Shown here piece after piece: positions 1-12,000 of a stretch of DNA of 60,124 bases (position 1 is the stretch's first letter; each line of letters opens with the position of its first letter). The notes beneath the pieces are model-generated. The model was not told the origin of the DNA, searched no databases, and saw only the letters and a program-made list of their open reading frames with translations. A program made the position numbers and the translations under genes. Where the stretch lies: contig MCGO01000223.1 in the NCBI GenBank assembly GCA_002104985.1, positions 1 through 60,124 of the forward strand, written 5' to 3'. Origin of the DNA: Rhizoclosmatium globosum. Taxonomy: Eukaryota; Chytridiomycota; Chytridiomycetes; Chytridiales; Chytriomycetaceae.

Positions 1-934
1 GCAATGAGGTGGGACCATTCACAGCCGTGGAACAAAGCATTGTGACATCCCAAATCGACGATCCCGCTGATCGCACACCAGTTTTCGCATGGTACGGACT
101 CATTGGATCCCTGGCATCCGCGATCGGAAGTGCCGTGTGTGGAGCAACAGTCACGTCCTTGACGTCCAAAGGAACTTCCACTTTGGATGCATACCGCGTA
201 ATTGCAGCGATTTACGGTGGCGTCGCAGTCCTACTTCTTATCAATTTCGCATTCCTCTCAAAAGACGTTGAAGCGAAACCAAAAGTCGTTGCTCAAGTTG
301 AAAACGGAGACTCCAACGCTCCACCACCAAAGATCAAGAAACGCGGTATCTTGGACGGTCTCAAACTTGCGCCAGAGTCTCGCGGAATAGTCACAAAGCT
401 GTCTCTTTTGTTCACGTTGGATTCGTTCGCAGGTGGACTTCATTCCTCTCCCTCTACTTTCACCAGAAGTTTGGTGTCGATGAATCTTACTTGGGTGCAA
501 TGCTATTTGGAACCAACATTTTTGCTGCGTTTTCGTCTCTCGCTGCTTCATGGGTTGTCAAGAAAGTCGGTCTGATCAATACGATGGTTTACACGCATTT
601 GCCTTCGAATGTATTGCTACTTCTTGTTCCGTTCATGCCAAACTTGACGTGGGCTACAATCATGCTTCTTGCTCGATTCACGATCAGTCAAATGGATACA
701 GCACCTCGTAGCGCGTTTGTTGCAGGAGTCGTTCCAGCTGAAGAGCGGACTGCAGTTATTGGAATTACTACCATTGTTAGGACTATTGGGTTGGCACTTG
801 GACCGCTCTTGACTGGATACTTGGCCGATAATGGAAAGTTTGACGCGGTGTTTATCATTTCAGGTGCCATGAAGATCGTCTATGACATCTTGTTGCTTTT
901 GTCTGCACGTCAGACCGATATGGCCAAGAAGTAA
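1..934 (+). CDS. MFS transporter, C-terminal part, cut by window edge, one frame break
   Basis: The reading frame is open from the window edge (NEVGPF...) and ends at the TAA before 935, so the N-terminal half lies upstream. Several hydrophobic helices are visible: one around 90-170, one around 200-260 (AAIYGGVAVLLLINFAFL) and four after 500. The NE(V/I)GPF opening and a SLLFTLDSFAGG segment followed by a KFGVDESYLG loop resemble a fungal/bacterial MFS_1 group of unknown substrate. Near 437-446 the frame jumps back by one base: FAGGLHS is in one frame and SLYFHQKFGVDE in another. The only GT-AG pair there would give a 34-nt intron of the wrong phase, so one missing base in the CTCTCCCTC run is likelier. 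Substrate cannot be told. Confidence 0.75.
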
Positions 935-2796
935 ATACTTTTTGAATAAATCATTTATATGGAGATGGATATATATTGTAATGAGTGTTTTGAATTTGAT
1001 GCAGTCTTCCAAAAGCAAGTCAGAGGCAAACATAGCAGAACCAAAGTGCCTCTATGATAACGCGAGGATACCGATCGCGCGAGATTCGGAGAAATAAGAA
1101 TATACATACTGGAGCGGTTCTGAATTGAGGACTGGCTTCAACCAACAGTCACTGTCATCTACCAATAGAACTTCCGAATATTCAACAATAATCCTATCTA
1201 TCCCGTTTATCTAAAGATGGTAAATAAGGAAACCCAGAAAGCCAAACTTCAGAATGTTAGGTTAGTCATTTAATAACAATCGTTTCTATCAGCCAATTAT
1301 CAAAGCACAATGCTTCTCGTGAAAATCATGTTATGCGGAGGTTGTGTCAGTGACCAGTCACGATGCTCGTGATATGAGCTATTCTTCTTGTGTTTAAGCA
1401 GAGCTGCTCAGTGTTAGAGCTACGTTAAATTGTCGAGGACCCCGCGGGTGCCCCGATCTTACCCGCACCGCTCGCATCAACCTAGCCTTTGCTCGCGTGT
1501 CTTGTAGCAGAATAGATAAGGCCATTATTTTGATGAGGATGGATCCTGAGGGAAAGTAGTAAACAGAATTCTATTTATATTATTACAGTTTATTTACAAC
1601 AGTAAAGTGATGTCAAACAGTCAAAGACCAGTGGATTCTCAAGAGATATTCCACCGCGATCGATAACATAGGGCAAGGTGAGCGTCAGAGGAAACCTCAT
1701 CGACGTCTTAGTTCCATAATATTTACCTATCCATTCAGTTGAACAGAACAACAGTACTGTTGACGGAATCACACAATACGTATCAGAATATAAGGTATAT
1801 AAAACAACAGAAATGGTTGATGTCGAGTAGTTGATCCATAGGTCTTCACAGAAGTTGCCCTGTCGCAAGATGACAACAGAGGTTGGTTCGAATCAGCGAC
1901 AAGCCACGTTAGCGACGTGAGGTTCATTTTTACTAAATGGAAATAATCAGATAGCCGACGGATCTCACATTACCAAAGGAAAATGAAAGAGAACTTAGGC
2001 AGAGACTGGACGACAGCTACAGAACAAAGACGATCTAGGATTTCATCGAGCTAAATTTAGGAAGCGAGTTGCAGACGTGAGGACGGGACTGGTTTGAGGT
2101 GAGATATCACCAGCAGTGGAGAAATTGACAATTACAACAAAAATTGTGGTTAAACGGTAGAGGAATATGAAGAGATTAGAGAAGGCTTAATCATACGGAC
2201 ATTCAAGATCTCACCAAGTCGCCTTCAATGCGCGCGTTTTAATTAATTTGCAACTAGATTCTAACACGCTGACTGGCGAGGTTCTAAACGAGTTGGTGAT
2301 TTTCATTATTTGACATTTGACCAATGTTCATAAACTTGCATATTAAACTCGATACATAAAACCTTCCATTTGTCCTTTCAAGTTTGTTCTGATGAGAGGA
2401 GGGGTTTGATCTTTTATAGAGATAACGATAGTTTGATTGGTCTTGATTTTGGTAAGAAGAATGATTTTGTTTTCGTCCTTGCGTTTTGTGAATGTACTGG
2501 GGCAGTGAGGTGCATAATTTCACAATATCTGGCGGGATCACCTAATCCGTGCATAACAAAGATTGTATCGTTTTCTACTCTGCCAATAAAGCAACTATAA
2601 TACGTTGAAGTACTTTAAACTTCCTTGTCGCCCTTTCCAACGTGGCATTCAGATTTTCAACAAAGGCCTCGTTTTTTCCCTCAACAACACACAGCTAATG
2701 TGAGGCCCTTTCCACTGCAACGACACCTGAAACTAATCAATTGAATGCGTACCTTACCAATACCTCTAAATCATGCATTGAACATCGCAATTCAGA
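935..2796. other. Long intergenic stretch, no gene supported
   Basis: About 1.9 kb between the MFS transporter and SEC61. Short open frames occur on both strands (for example 1590-1868 minus, 2284-2541 minus, 2370-2600 plus), but none shows domain-like composition, splice structure or a plausible start context. A possible poly(A) signal AATAAA lies at about 945-951 just after the transporter. The last few hundred bases before 2797 presumably hold the SEC61 promoter. I see no tRNA, transposon or tandem repeat here. Confidence 0.5.
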
Positions 2797-4637
2797 ATGG
2801 GCTGTAAGTATCCTGTCCAACTAGTCTAGTGCAACGAACCCGCTACTCACACCCCACCCAGTCCGTCTTCTGCATTTGCTGAAGCCATTCTTGGCCTACA
2901 TCCCCGAAATCGAAGCGCCAGACAGAAAGGTGCGTTGCGTTGCCCATCAAACAAGAAGAGCCTGGGCCGTGGATGCTCAGACCTTTTTCGCTGGGGGAGA
3001 CCCTTCTCCTTCCCCGCCCTTTCGAGTGGGATCCCTTCATGAAACAATCATCCAATACCCACTGCCCCTACCCTCGAAAGTATTAAACCCTCCCGTATCT
3101 TAGATTGCCTTCCGTGAGAAGGTCATGTGGACTGCCATCACCCTCTTTATCTTCTTGGTATGCTCCCAGATCCCTCTCTACGGTATCATGTCCTCAGACA
3201 CATCCGACCCTCTATACTGGATGCGTGTGATTATGGCCTCCAACAGAGGTACCCTGATGGAACTCGGTATCACCCCCATCATTACTTCCGGCATGATTAT
3301 GCAGTTGCTTGCTGGTGCGAAATTGATTGAGGTGGATTACTCGTTGAAGGAGGACCGTGCGCTTTTTGGTGGTGCGCAGAAGCTGTTTGCGATGGTTATT
3401 GCGGTTGGACAGGCGACTGTGGCGGTTTGGTCCGGGGTGTATGGAAACCCTGCGGAGATTGGAGCAGGAATTTGTTTTATTCTTGTGCTTCAGTTGTGTT
3501 TTGCGGCGCTTTTGACAATGTTGTTGGATGAGTTGTTGCAAAAGGGTTACGGACTTGGATCTGGTATTTCGCTCTTCATTGCCACAAACATTTGTGAGTC
3601 GATTGTGTGGAGAGCATTTTCTCCAACTACATACAACACTGGAAAGGGTATGTATCTTTCATAACTTGACCTCGTCAGCTAAACACACAACCTCCATGTT
3701 CTAATAGGTATGGAGTTCGAAGGTGCCATCACAGCCCTCGTCTATCTCCTCTTCACCCGTAACGACAAGTTCCGTGCCCTCAAGGAAGCAATGTACCGTA
3801 AAAACCTTCCAAACGTCTCCAACCTCCTCTCTACCGTCGGAGTCTTTGGAATCGTTATTTACTTGCAAGGTTTCCGTGTCGACGTCCCAGTCAAGCACAG
3901 TGTTCAGCGTGGACAGCAGGGAGCTTACCCAGTCAAGTTGTTTTACACGTCAAACATGCCAATTATGCTCGTGTCCGCCTTGCAGTCCAACTTTTTCTTT
4001 GTTTCTCAGTTGTTGTACCACCGTTTCCCAGAGAACTTGGCTGTTAAGTTGATGGGTGTCTGGAAGGTGTGTCATTTATTACTTTCCTATCAACACTCGT
4101 AACGAATAATTACTAACATCATACGAAACAGAATATCGAAGGTGTCCCACAAGAATTCGCCACAGGAGGTCTCGCATACTACATGTCTCCCCCAAGAACC
4201 CTCTCCTCCATCACCCAAGACCCCATCCACTTCCTCTTCTATGTTGCTTTCATGCTTGGAGCCTGTGCCGTACTCTCCCAGACCTGGATCGAAGTCTCTG
4301 GAGCTTCCCCACGTGACGTTGCGAAGCAGCTTCAGGCACAAGGATTGGTGTTGCGCGGTGGAGCCAAGGACCAGACTTTGTACAAGGAGTTGAAGAAGGT
4401 TATTCCAATTGCTGCTGCGTTTGGTGGTCTTTGTGTGGGTGCTTTGAGTGTGGGTGCTGATTTGATGGGTGCTATTGGATCTGGAACTGGTATTTTGTTG
4501 GCTGTTACAACTATTTACCAATACTTTGAGGTATGTCATTGCTTACTTTGATAATCGCATTGGACTCACTGACTTTATTCCACTAGATCTTTGTTAAGGA
4601 GACAGCTGAGGCTGGCGCTCAGGACTTGTTCAACTAA
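2797..4637 (+). CDS. SEC61: Protein transport channel subunit Sec61 alpha
   Basis: Pore subunit of the ER translocon, a multi-pass ER membrane protein that threads nascent proteins into or across the membrane. Six exons: 2797-2803, 2862-2929, 3104-3647, 3708-4066, 4132-4530 and 4587-4637. The first exon has only 7 nt (ATG GGC T) and joins to give [20 protein letters not shown], a typical Sec61 N terminus. Other family signatures are the plug and TM2 region ([18 protein letters not shown]), [34 protein letters not shown] and the C-terminal [10 protein letters not shown]. The fourth intron carries a perfect TACTAAC branch site at 4111-4117. The protein appears full length with no frame break. 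Confidence 0.97.
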
Positions 4638-4876
4638 ATTATTTGTTAGTTGGCCCCATATTTTCAATCCTTTTTTTCTTTGTTGTTTTTAACGTCTTAG
4701 TTGATGTAAAACTATTGCCTTTTTCCTAGTTGTTGTTTCCTTTCTGTACCATGGGGATTTTGGAATGTTTTGGTTGGGTTTAAATGCAGATTGATGAGCT
4801 TATGAACAGAATACATTCCTTGAATAATCCGTCCCTTGTCTTTCTCTTCTGTTCTCTTTCTTTTTTGATCAACCAA

Positions 4877-6099
4877 ATGACATCGCTTCTTGGACCGTTC
4901 CCAATTCAAGTGTTCTCAGACCAACAAAGTGGGCGATATGCCGTAGCTTCCAAAGACATTCCAGCTGGCAGTTTGGTTCTTCGAGGAAAGGCATTTGGAA
5001 TTGGTGAGTATTTGGATCATTGACAACCAAAGACTGTGGACTTAAAGTTTAAACCTACTTCAATCCAGCCACTACTCACACGTGCCGAAAAGAGTGCTGC
5101 TCGGCTTGCTTCAATGCCTACACCCTCACATCATCGCTTCCCTTCTCTTGCCCAACCTGTTCCTCAGTCTACTACTGCTCACAGTCCTGCCTCCAGTCCC
5201 ACTCACCCCTTCACACCCAATACGAATGCCCCCGCTTCAAAGAACTAAACTCAATCCCATCATCAACCTCCGCATTCGACAAACTCCTCGCCTCAATCGA
5301 CAAAACCCTCGAATCAGATCCAAGAACTGTCTCCCTTGGCGCTGGAACAACAAACGACCTCGCAAGTTTAATGGAATCATGCTACGACAGAAACGATATC
5401 ATGTCAATGGCCCGATGGATCCTCAATTTCTGTATCCGAGTTGAAATCGAGCGTGAGTTTGGTTCTCGACCAGAAGATGACGTTCCAAGTCATAAGGATT
5501 ACCTGGAACTAGTCCCAAACGATGAATGCCTCTCACCCGCGGAACGCATCCAGTTTCACGGTCTCTATCACTTGTTTGCAGGAATCAAGAAGGAAAAGGG
5601 GAACATGAGGAAACCGTTCTCGCAGCTGTTTCAAGAAGTGTTTCCGTCTGTGCAGGAGTTTGTGACTGTGATTAATATTCGGCAGTGTAATGGGTTTGGG
5701 CTTTGGGATGGGGAGGCGGAGTGTATGGGGAATGCTGTGTATCCTGCAGCCTCGTTTTTTAATCATTCGTGTGAAAAGAATCTTGAACGGGAGTTGGGGA
5801 TGCGGAGGGTTGGTGGTGACGATTCGGGCGCTGATGCGGGTGTAATTGTCGAGTCGCTCGATTCATTGCAGTTGGAAGATTCAGTCGGTTCTGAGGAAGA
5901 GAGAAAGAAGCGGGAAATCTGGAAAGCGCTTGACTTGCAGGTCGGGAATGTGCTCTATGCAAAGAGAGATATAAAGAAAGGGGAATGGTTGACGCATTCT
6001 TATGTGGATGGTGACTTGGAACGTGAAATTCGAAGGAAGGGATTGAAGGATGTGTATTACTTTGATTGTCGATGTGAAAAGTGTGAGAGGGGTGAATAG
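4877..6099 (+). CDS. SET domain protein with MYND zinc finger (SMYD/Set5-6 type)
   Basis: Probable protein-lysine methyltransferase. Exons 4877-5003 and 5069-6099; the 65-nt intron restores FGIATTHTCRKECCSACF. The protein starts with the first SET segment (SDQQSGRYAVASKDIPAGSLVL), is interrupted by a MYND-type Cys-rich finger (CCSACF ... FSCPTCSSVYYCSQSCLQSH ... YECPRF), and resumes with the catalytic SET half: NAVYPAASFFNHSCEKNL holds the NHSCxxN motif that binds S-adenosylmethionine. It ends with a post-SET Cys cluster (FDCRCEKCERG). This split-SET order is that of the SMYD family. The substrate could be histone or non-histone; nothing here decides. Start chosen at ATG 4877 because it opens directly on the SET fold. 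Confidence 0.9.
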
Positions 6100-6178
6100 A
6101 CTGCTGTGCACATACAACAAAGATGATCATCCATAAAATTAAATACTGCTCCGTCACACTATAAATCTAAGAATACGT

Positions 6179-7421
6179 TCAATCCATAGGCCAAAGTTCC
6201 AACTCCTTTAACGCAGCTCTCATAAGAGGCACACGTTCCTTATTATCAAGACTCCAAATATGCCGAAACGGTCCTTCATGCTTATAATGAAACTCATTGA
6301 ACGTGTAAATACTCGTTGCGTTAAAATACCGCTGAAACACTCCGTAATTAAGTGCCCGTTGATCCCACGAGAACTGTTTCGTTCCTGCAAGTCGATGTGT
6401 CTCCCTTTCATCAGGACTCAAATCAGATGCCCCGTACGTCCAATCACGGATCAATTGTTTCCCGATTCGGTTGTTCTTGACGAGAAAGATTCCTGAACAG
6501 AGGTAGTCTCTCTTATCCTCAACTCCAATCACTTCAACCGGCCATGGAGATGGAGTTTCAAAGTCTCCATTCATACCAACGATGAATGATTCAGGTTGAA
6601 GTGTCCATGGATCGTATCTTCCCATGGCTTTTCGGTGCTCTTCCCGTGTTTTGTAGTTGTATGATTCGGGGGCAAGGCGTTGTGTTGAAAAGTAGTCGTG
6701 AAGGGATAAGCGGTGTGCTTTCAGCCATGGATATACATCTGAATCTGTGTACGCAAACCAATCGCATTCGACAGTTGGATCGTTCATCAAGTCTAGCAAT
6801 AGATGGAGGCGGCCCCAGTTCTCGTTCTGTCCAAGGGCAGTGCGGTTTGCTGTGTACTCTTTCCCGTTTGAGACATATACTTTGTATCCATGTTTCAGGG
6901 CGTAACTTTTGACGAGGAGGACCGATAGCGTCCAGTATTGGTAGATTGATTGTTCAGACTTTGGCTTGTCCAACTCTCTTGCAATGAAGTCTGTGATCTG
7001 GCCAGTTGAATGTCAGAATAACTTGGTGCGGTAGCGGCAAGTCGGGCTTATTGAGTATAGAAAGGCTGAACGACGGCTTATGAGGTTCAGGGGAGGGCGG
7101 GGCAGGACAATGCTCGATTGTCACGTTTTTCAGAAGATTTTTCTTCCTATATATTATTGAACAAAACCGATGGGCATAGCCAGATTCTGACATTGAATTG
7201 AGAGCAGCGATTTCAAAGTGAGGTTCTTTGATGCGAGAGTCGATCAAGGTGAAACAGATTTTGTTCGAGGATTGCTCTAATCTATGGTTCATACTGTTGG
7301 AACTTGAATTTCCATTCCAGAAGACTGTCGAATTTAGAAGTGCCAACAGAGCAAATGCGAGTAGCACCGATAAGGACAGGGGCATCTTGCCCCTCAAGGG
7401 TGTTGTAGTGACAGGAAACAT
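6179..7421 (-). CDS. Type II membrane glycosyltransferase (GT-A fold, DxD)
   Basis: Probable Golgi glycosyltransferase. The N terminus (MFPVTTTPLRGKMPLSLSVLLAFALLALLN) is a short cytosolic tail and signal anchor, followed by an Asn/Ser-rich stem. A start at 7460 in the same frame is possible. The catalytic part contains CFTLIDSRIKEPHFEIAALN, a segment around YALKHGYKVYV, and CDWFAYTDSDVYPWL, where DSD is the metal/nucleotide-sugar DxD motif. Further on are SFIVGMNGDFETP and FSWDQRALNYG, like other GT-A enzymes. The two open segments are joined by a phase-0 intron at 6998-7124 (127 nt), giving LLKNITDFIARELDKPKSEQ. Family assignment is open: it recalls GT34 or DUF273-like enzymes. The exact splice is inferred. 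Confidence 0.72.
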
Positions 7422-7742
7422 TATTGAGTGATTTTGAAACAAGCCCGCCGACAACTCCAAAAACGTTACTCCTTCAAAAAACTTACCTTATAACAAATAT
7501 GTGATAATTATTGTTGTAACTATGAGACTTAATGGAATTGTATGGCGGTCGCTATTTACTGTGTGGTAAACGAACATACTTTGTCGCAAACGGCATAAGC
7601 ATACGAGAGGAGATTCTGGCCTATTGCAGCAACACTTTTGAGTAAAGAATACGTAGTTCTTCGTTTAGTTGTTTTCTTTTTGTTCGATCGGAGACGTGAA
7701 ACAAATCACATCCAAACAAAACCACACCTGAACTGACACAAG
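7422..7742. promoter_or_regulatory. Divergent promoter region, glycosyltransferase / DOHH
   Basis: About 320 bp separate the starts of two divergently transcribed genes, so both promoters must lie here. No TATA box or conserved operator can be named with confidence. The stretch before 7743 is rich in A and C (CATCCAAACAAAACCACACC), typical of a fungal 5' leader. Confidence 0.4.
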
Positions 7743-8831
7743 ATGATTGATGCCGTTGAAATCACAGACAGCGAATACACTCGCCTTGAGCAGATTCTGA
7801 CAAACACTGTTGTTCCTCCAGTTCCACTCAAGAACCGGTTCAGAGCCTTGTTCACTCTCAAATCAGTCAAGAGCGACAGGGCCGTTGATATTATTGCGAA
7901 AGGTACTTGTAATCTATCGCAGCTGTCCCTTCTAACCCTTCTAACACTCTTCAACCAACCACCAACCACCACAGCCTTCAACGATCCCTCTGCCCTCTTA
8001 AGACACGAGCTTGCCTACGTCCTCGGCCAGATGAAGAACCCACACGCAATCCCAGTCCTCGCCTCCGTCCTCGCAACCCTCAACGAAGACTGCATGGTCC
8101 GCCACGAAGCCGCAGAGGCAATTGGTGCAATCGGCCTTGAACAGGGAATCCCAATTCTCGAAGCATACAGAACCGAAGAACAGGAAGCGTCCAGAGTCGT
8201 GCGGGAAACCGTCGAGCTTGCCATCGAGAGAATCCACTATGAAATCGCTCAGAAGAAGGACGGAAAGGAAATCGATACTTTCGGTGCGGGTTACTACTCA
8301 ATTGACCCTGCCCCCGCCTTGGAGACTAAGCAGAAGGAAGGCTCCAAAATCAAGGAAATGAGCACTAAGGAAGTCGGGGAGATTCTCATGAACACTGAGT
8401 TGCCCCTCTTTTTGAGATACAAGGCCATGTTTGCTCTGAGAAACCGACACAACGAGGAAGCTGTTTTGGAACTGGCTAAAGGATTCGCTGATGAGTCTGC
8501 TCTCTTCCGTCACGAAATTGCATACGTGTTTGGACAGATGCAGCATGTTGCTTCTGTGCCTTCTTTGATTGAGACCATGAACAGACCTGGGGAGGAGGCG
8601 ATGGTGAGACATGAGGCTGCTGAGGCATTGGGCTCTATTGCTACTCCGGAGTGTTTCGAAGTGTTGGAAAAGTTCAAGGCTGACAGTGCTCAGGTTGTCA
8701 AGGAAAGTTGTATGATTGGACTGGATATGGCTGAGTTTGAGGCATCTGGAGATTTCCAGTATGCTGAGACTGTGGAGGTTGTAAAGGGTGATTCTATTCC
8801 AGAGATGAAGGGTGAGACTCGTCAAGCTTAA
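7743..8831 (+). CDS. LIA1: Deoxyhypusine hydroxylase (HEAT-repeat, diiron)
   Basis: Hydroxylates deoxyhypusine on translation factor eIF5A, the second step of hypusine formation. Two exons, 7743-7902 and 7975-8831, with a 72-nt intron whose length is a multiple of three and which lacks stop codons; removal restores IIAKAFNDPSALLRHELAYV. The protein is two symmetrical blocks of HEAT-like repeats. The four His-Glu pairs that bind the two irons are all present: RHELAYVLGQM, VRHEAAEAIGAIG, RHEIAYVFGQM and VRHEAAEALGSIA. Length (about 338 residues after splicing) fits the family. Start codon lies in an A-rich context at 7743. Confidence 0.96.
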   Translation: MIDAVEITDSEYTRLEQILTNTVVPPVPLKNRFRALFTLKSVKSDRAVDIIAKGTCNLSQLSLLTLLTLFNQPPTTTAFNDPSALLRHELAYVLGQMKNPHAIPVLASVLATLNEDCMVRHEAAEAIGAIGLEQGIPILEAYRTEEQEASRVVRETVELAIERIHYEIAQKKDGKEIDTFGAGYYSIDPAPALETKQKEGSKIKEMSTKEVGEILMNTELPLFLRYKAMFALRNRHNEEAVLELAKGFADESALFRHEIAYVFGQMQHVASVPSLIETMNRPGEEAMVRHEAAEALGSIATPECFEVLEKFKADSAQVVKESCMIGLDMAEFEASGDFQYAETVEVVKGDSIPEMKGETRQA

Positions 8832-9068
8832 GCGACCCATTTTCCTAGCCTGTAGAGACCGATAATTATGCAGTTATTTTGTTTTGGGGGTTTATTGTCA
8901 TGAATAAACGGTTCGCGAGAGGACCATTACTGTTAGTTAAAAGTGAAGTATTATAAGTAGCCAATAATCACTCATCTACAATTCAATCAATCAACATATA
9001 TGAGATTATAATGCTTAATGTTTGTTCTAATGCCTCTCTTCTATTTGTTCTACTTTTTCTCTTCCAAA

Positions 9069-12000
9069 ATGAGTGAAGGTGGGCGCCTTTCTCCAGTCCT
9101 TCTCCTCTAGCGTGCAATAGCAGCCATCGCGTCCTCAAGTTCAGCAACAGTACACTTCCGAAGTGGTCATTGCGCGTCTTGTTTGCATGGATATTTACGT
9201 ATCCAGAGACTCAACTCTGCACAACTGGACTGCGTTCACAACTGCACAGCTCCCCGTTCCTTCTTGTCTGCTCCCCAAACTCAACCACAATCACTCTAAA
9301 TTCTCTTATTTAAACAACAGATGGATCCGCGTTTGGAGGAAGCGACACTGAACTCGCAGAACCGCAACAAGACGTGAGCGCTTTCTGTTTCCCTTCACTA
9401 TTGCCTCAGTCTCACTTTCAATCTCTCTTCAACAGGTGATTGCGGCCATGCGGAAGAAGCAGAAACAGAAGGCACCGAAGGAGTCGTCGTCTAAATCTCG
9501 TCGAGTGCTGGATTCAGATGACGAGGACGCCGATGCGGACGATATTGATGCTGAGATTGATGCTGCTTTTGAAGATGATGAGGAGGGTGATAATGTGGAT
9601 GAAGGGGAGGGAAAGAAGGAGACAAAGAAGAGTAAAAAGGTGGGGCTTGCCTTGGGGCAGTTTAAGCTGAGTTGGACTGATTGCTTTTAATGTAGAAAAA
9701 GCAAGTGGTCAAGGACGACTCTGATGATTCTTCCGATGAAGACTCTGACGAGGAAATGACAGAAGCTGATAAAGGATTCATTGTGGATGATGACGAGGAA
9801 GTCGAAGAAGAGGAAGATGGGTCTGATGACGATGAAGCTGAACGGCGTCGGAGAAAGGAGCAGAAGCGCGCTGAGAGGAAACGAAGGAGGGAGGAAGAAG
9901 AAGCAGACTTGGACGATGAAGACCTTCTTCTCATTAACGAGAACTATGGACGACCAACTAAGAAGAAGGGTGGGCGTCTTGTAAGGAAAGGTGGAAGTCA
10001 GGAAGATTCACAACCAACCAAACGGACTTCGTCGTCATTGGACAATATTTTTGACATGGAGGACGACGAACCAGCCGTTTCTACTTCGACTTCAAAGCAA
10101 AGTAGACCTTTCGATGAACGTGAATTGGATTCAGATGGTTCTGATATTGAGGATTTCGTTGTTGACGATGAGGACGAACGGGAAGGTGAAGAAGAGACTG
10201 AATTCCAGCGGAAACAGAGAATTGCGAAAGCCAAAGAACAACGAAGACTGGAAAAAACAACGTTCAAGAATATTGCACGTGATGTTGGTATTTCGGACGA
10301 GTTGAGTACAAACAACGTATATCTATGAGTTACACTGACTTATTCACATTTTCAGAGTCTGGCGTGATATTCAGGATCTGTTTGGAGATGGAAGTGACTA
10401 CGACTATGCCTTGTACGTACAAGAGGGACAAGGAAAGAAGAAGTCAAAGTATGACGATGATTACGATGAACCAATTCGTGAAGAGAAGAAAGCCGTTAAA
10501 CTGACTGATGTAAGCCTTCATGCATTCATCTAGATTTCATTTAAATGGCATATCAGATCTACGAACCTTCCGAAATCGCCTCCCGTCACTTGACAGAAGA
10601 AGACGAAGTAATTCGTTTGAAAGACGTCCCCGAGCGATTCCAACTCCTTCCCGAGTCCCCACCACTCTCTGAAGAAGACCAAGCCCGTGCCGTTGCTCAC
10701 ATTGACGCCCTTCTTCTCCAAACTGCACCAGAAAACTCTCCTCTTGACCTCGCCTCCCCAGCCTCTCGTACCCAAGTTATCTCTCGAGCTCTTAAATTCT
10801 TTTCTGAGGACCACTTTGAAGTCCCTTTCCTCATTGCCCATCGTAAAGATCATCTTGTCTTGGAGGATTACGACCGGAATCCTCTTGGTCCCTTAGAGCG
10901 ACACGAACTCTGGAAGATTTGGGACTTGAACGTTCAATTCCTCGCACTTGAAGCGAGACGAAGAACTGTTAGGAACTTAATCACAGAGCTGCGAACCTCG
11001 CCGGATTTGCTTGATAGTACCAACGTTCAGCAGGGATTATTGCATGACACTTATATCGACGATATGCTTCGCACCGCGCAGAGTATGGAGGATATCATGG
11101 ACGTTTCTGTTTACCTGCAGTTGTACTATTCTGATGAGATTCGTAAAGTCGAAGAAGCGAAAGGCAGGAGAAAGGAACTAAAACGCGCGGTTAGAAAAAC
11201 TGAGTATGAAGATGCAAGAAAAGTGGGTATGAAGGAGTTTGTGAAGGTATGTCACTACTTTCGTCATGCTGTTACGGATTGCTGAAGGTGTATGCAGTTG
11301 TATGGCGTAGATGTCAAGAAGTTCAGTGAGAGTATTGCTTCGATGCGAAACCTGCATGTTCCAGAAGATATTGCTGAAGATCCGTTGGATGCGGCCAAGA
11401 TTTTCGTCATTCCAAAGTCACTGTACAGTACCGAACAGCGTGTTGTCGAAGGTTTGTTATTTAACAGCTCACAATGTTCATATCTAACTGTTTTTGGGAT
11501 GCTAGCTGGTCGAATGATGTTAGCCCACCAAATTGCTGTTGACCCAACTTTCCGTCGGTTCATTCGTAAAGTCTACGAAACTGACGGTGTTGTAACTGTG
11601 ACACCAACTGAACGAGGCCAAACGGAAATCACTCAAATGCATCCTTACTACGTAAGTACAAGCAAATACTCTGTATGCATCCTAATATTTTATCCCGTCT
11701 AGAAATTCAAATACCTCAAAGAGAAGCCCGTTTACAAGTTCGACAAGACGGAGTATCTCTCAATCCACAAGGCTGAAGTGGAGGGTCTTATCACTGTTCG
11801 CGTTTACGTTGACGAAGAGGCGAAACTTTTGGAAGACGTTGTCAAGAACATCACGAATGATTTCTCTAGTGAAATGGCGGAACGATGGAATGACGAACGA
11901 AGACGATGTGCCGAACGGGCGACAAAAGAAATGGTGTTTCCTGCAGTTGTGAAGTGGTTTAAAGAGATGATGGCAGCTAAAGCTACAGAAGTTTTGGTTG

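Noticed and set aside
436..475. A 34-nt intron to explain the MFS frame change
   Set aside because: The GT-AG pair gives the wrong reading phase and the length is well below other introns here; a missing base fits better.
1878..1908. Possible tRNA T-arm (GGTTCGAATC)
   Set aside because: The T-loop-like string is present, but the flanking bases do not form a five-pair stem and no D-arm, anticodon arm or acceptor stem fits on either strand.
2284..2600. Overlapping open frames on both strands before SEC61
   Set aside because: Short, low-complexity translations without splice signals or recognisable residues.
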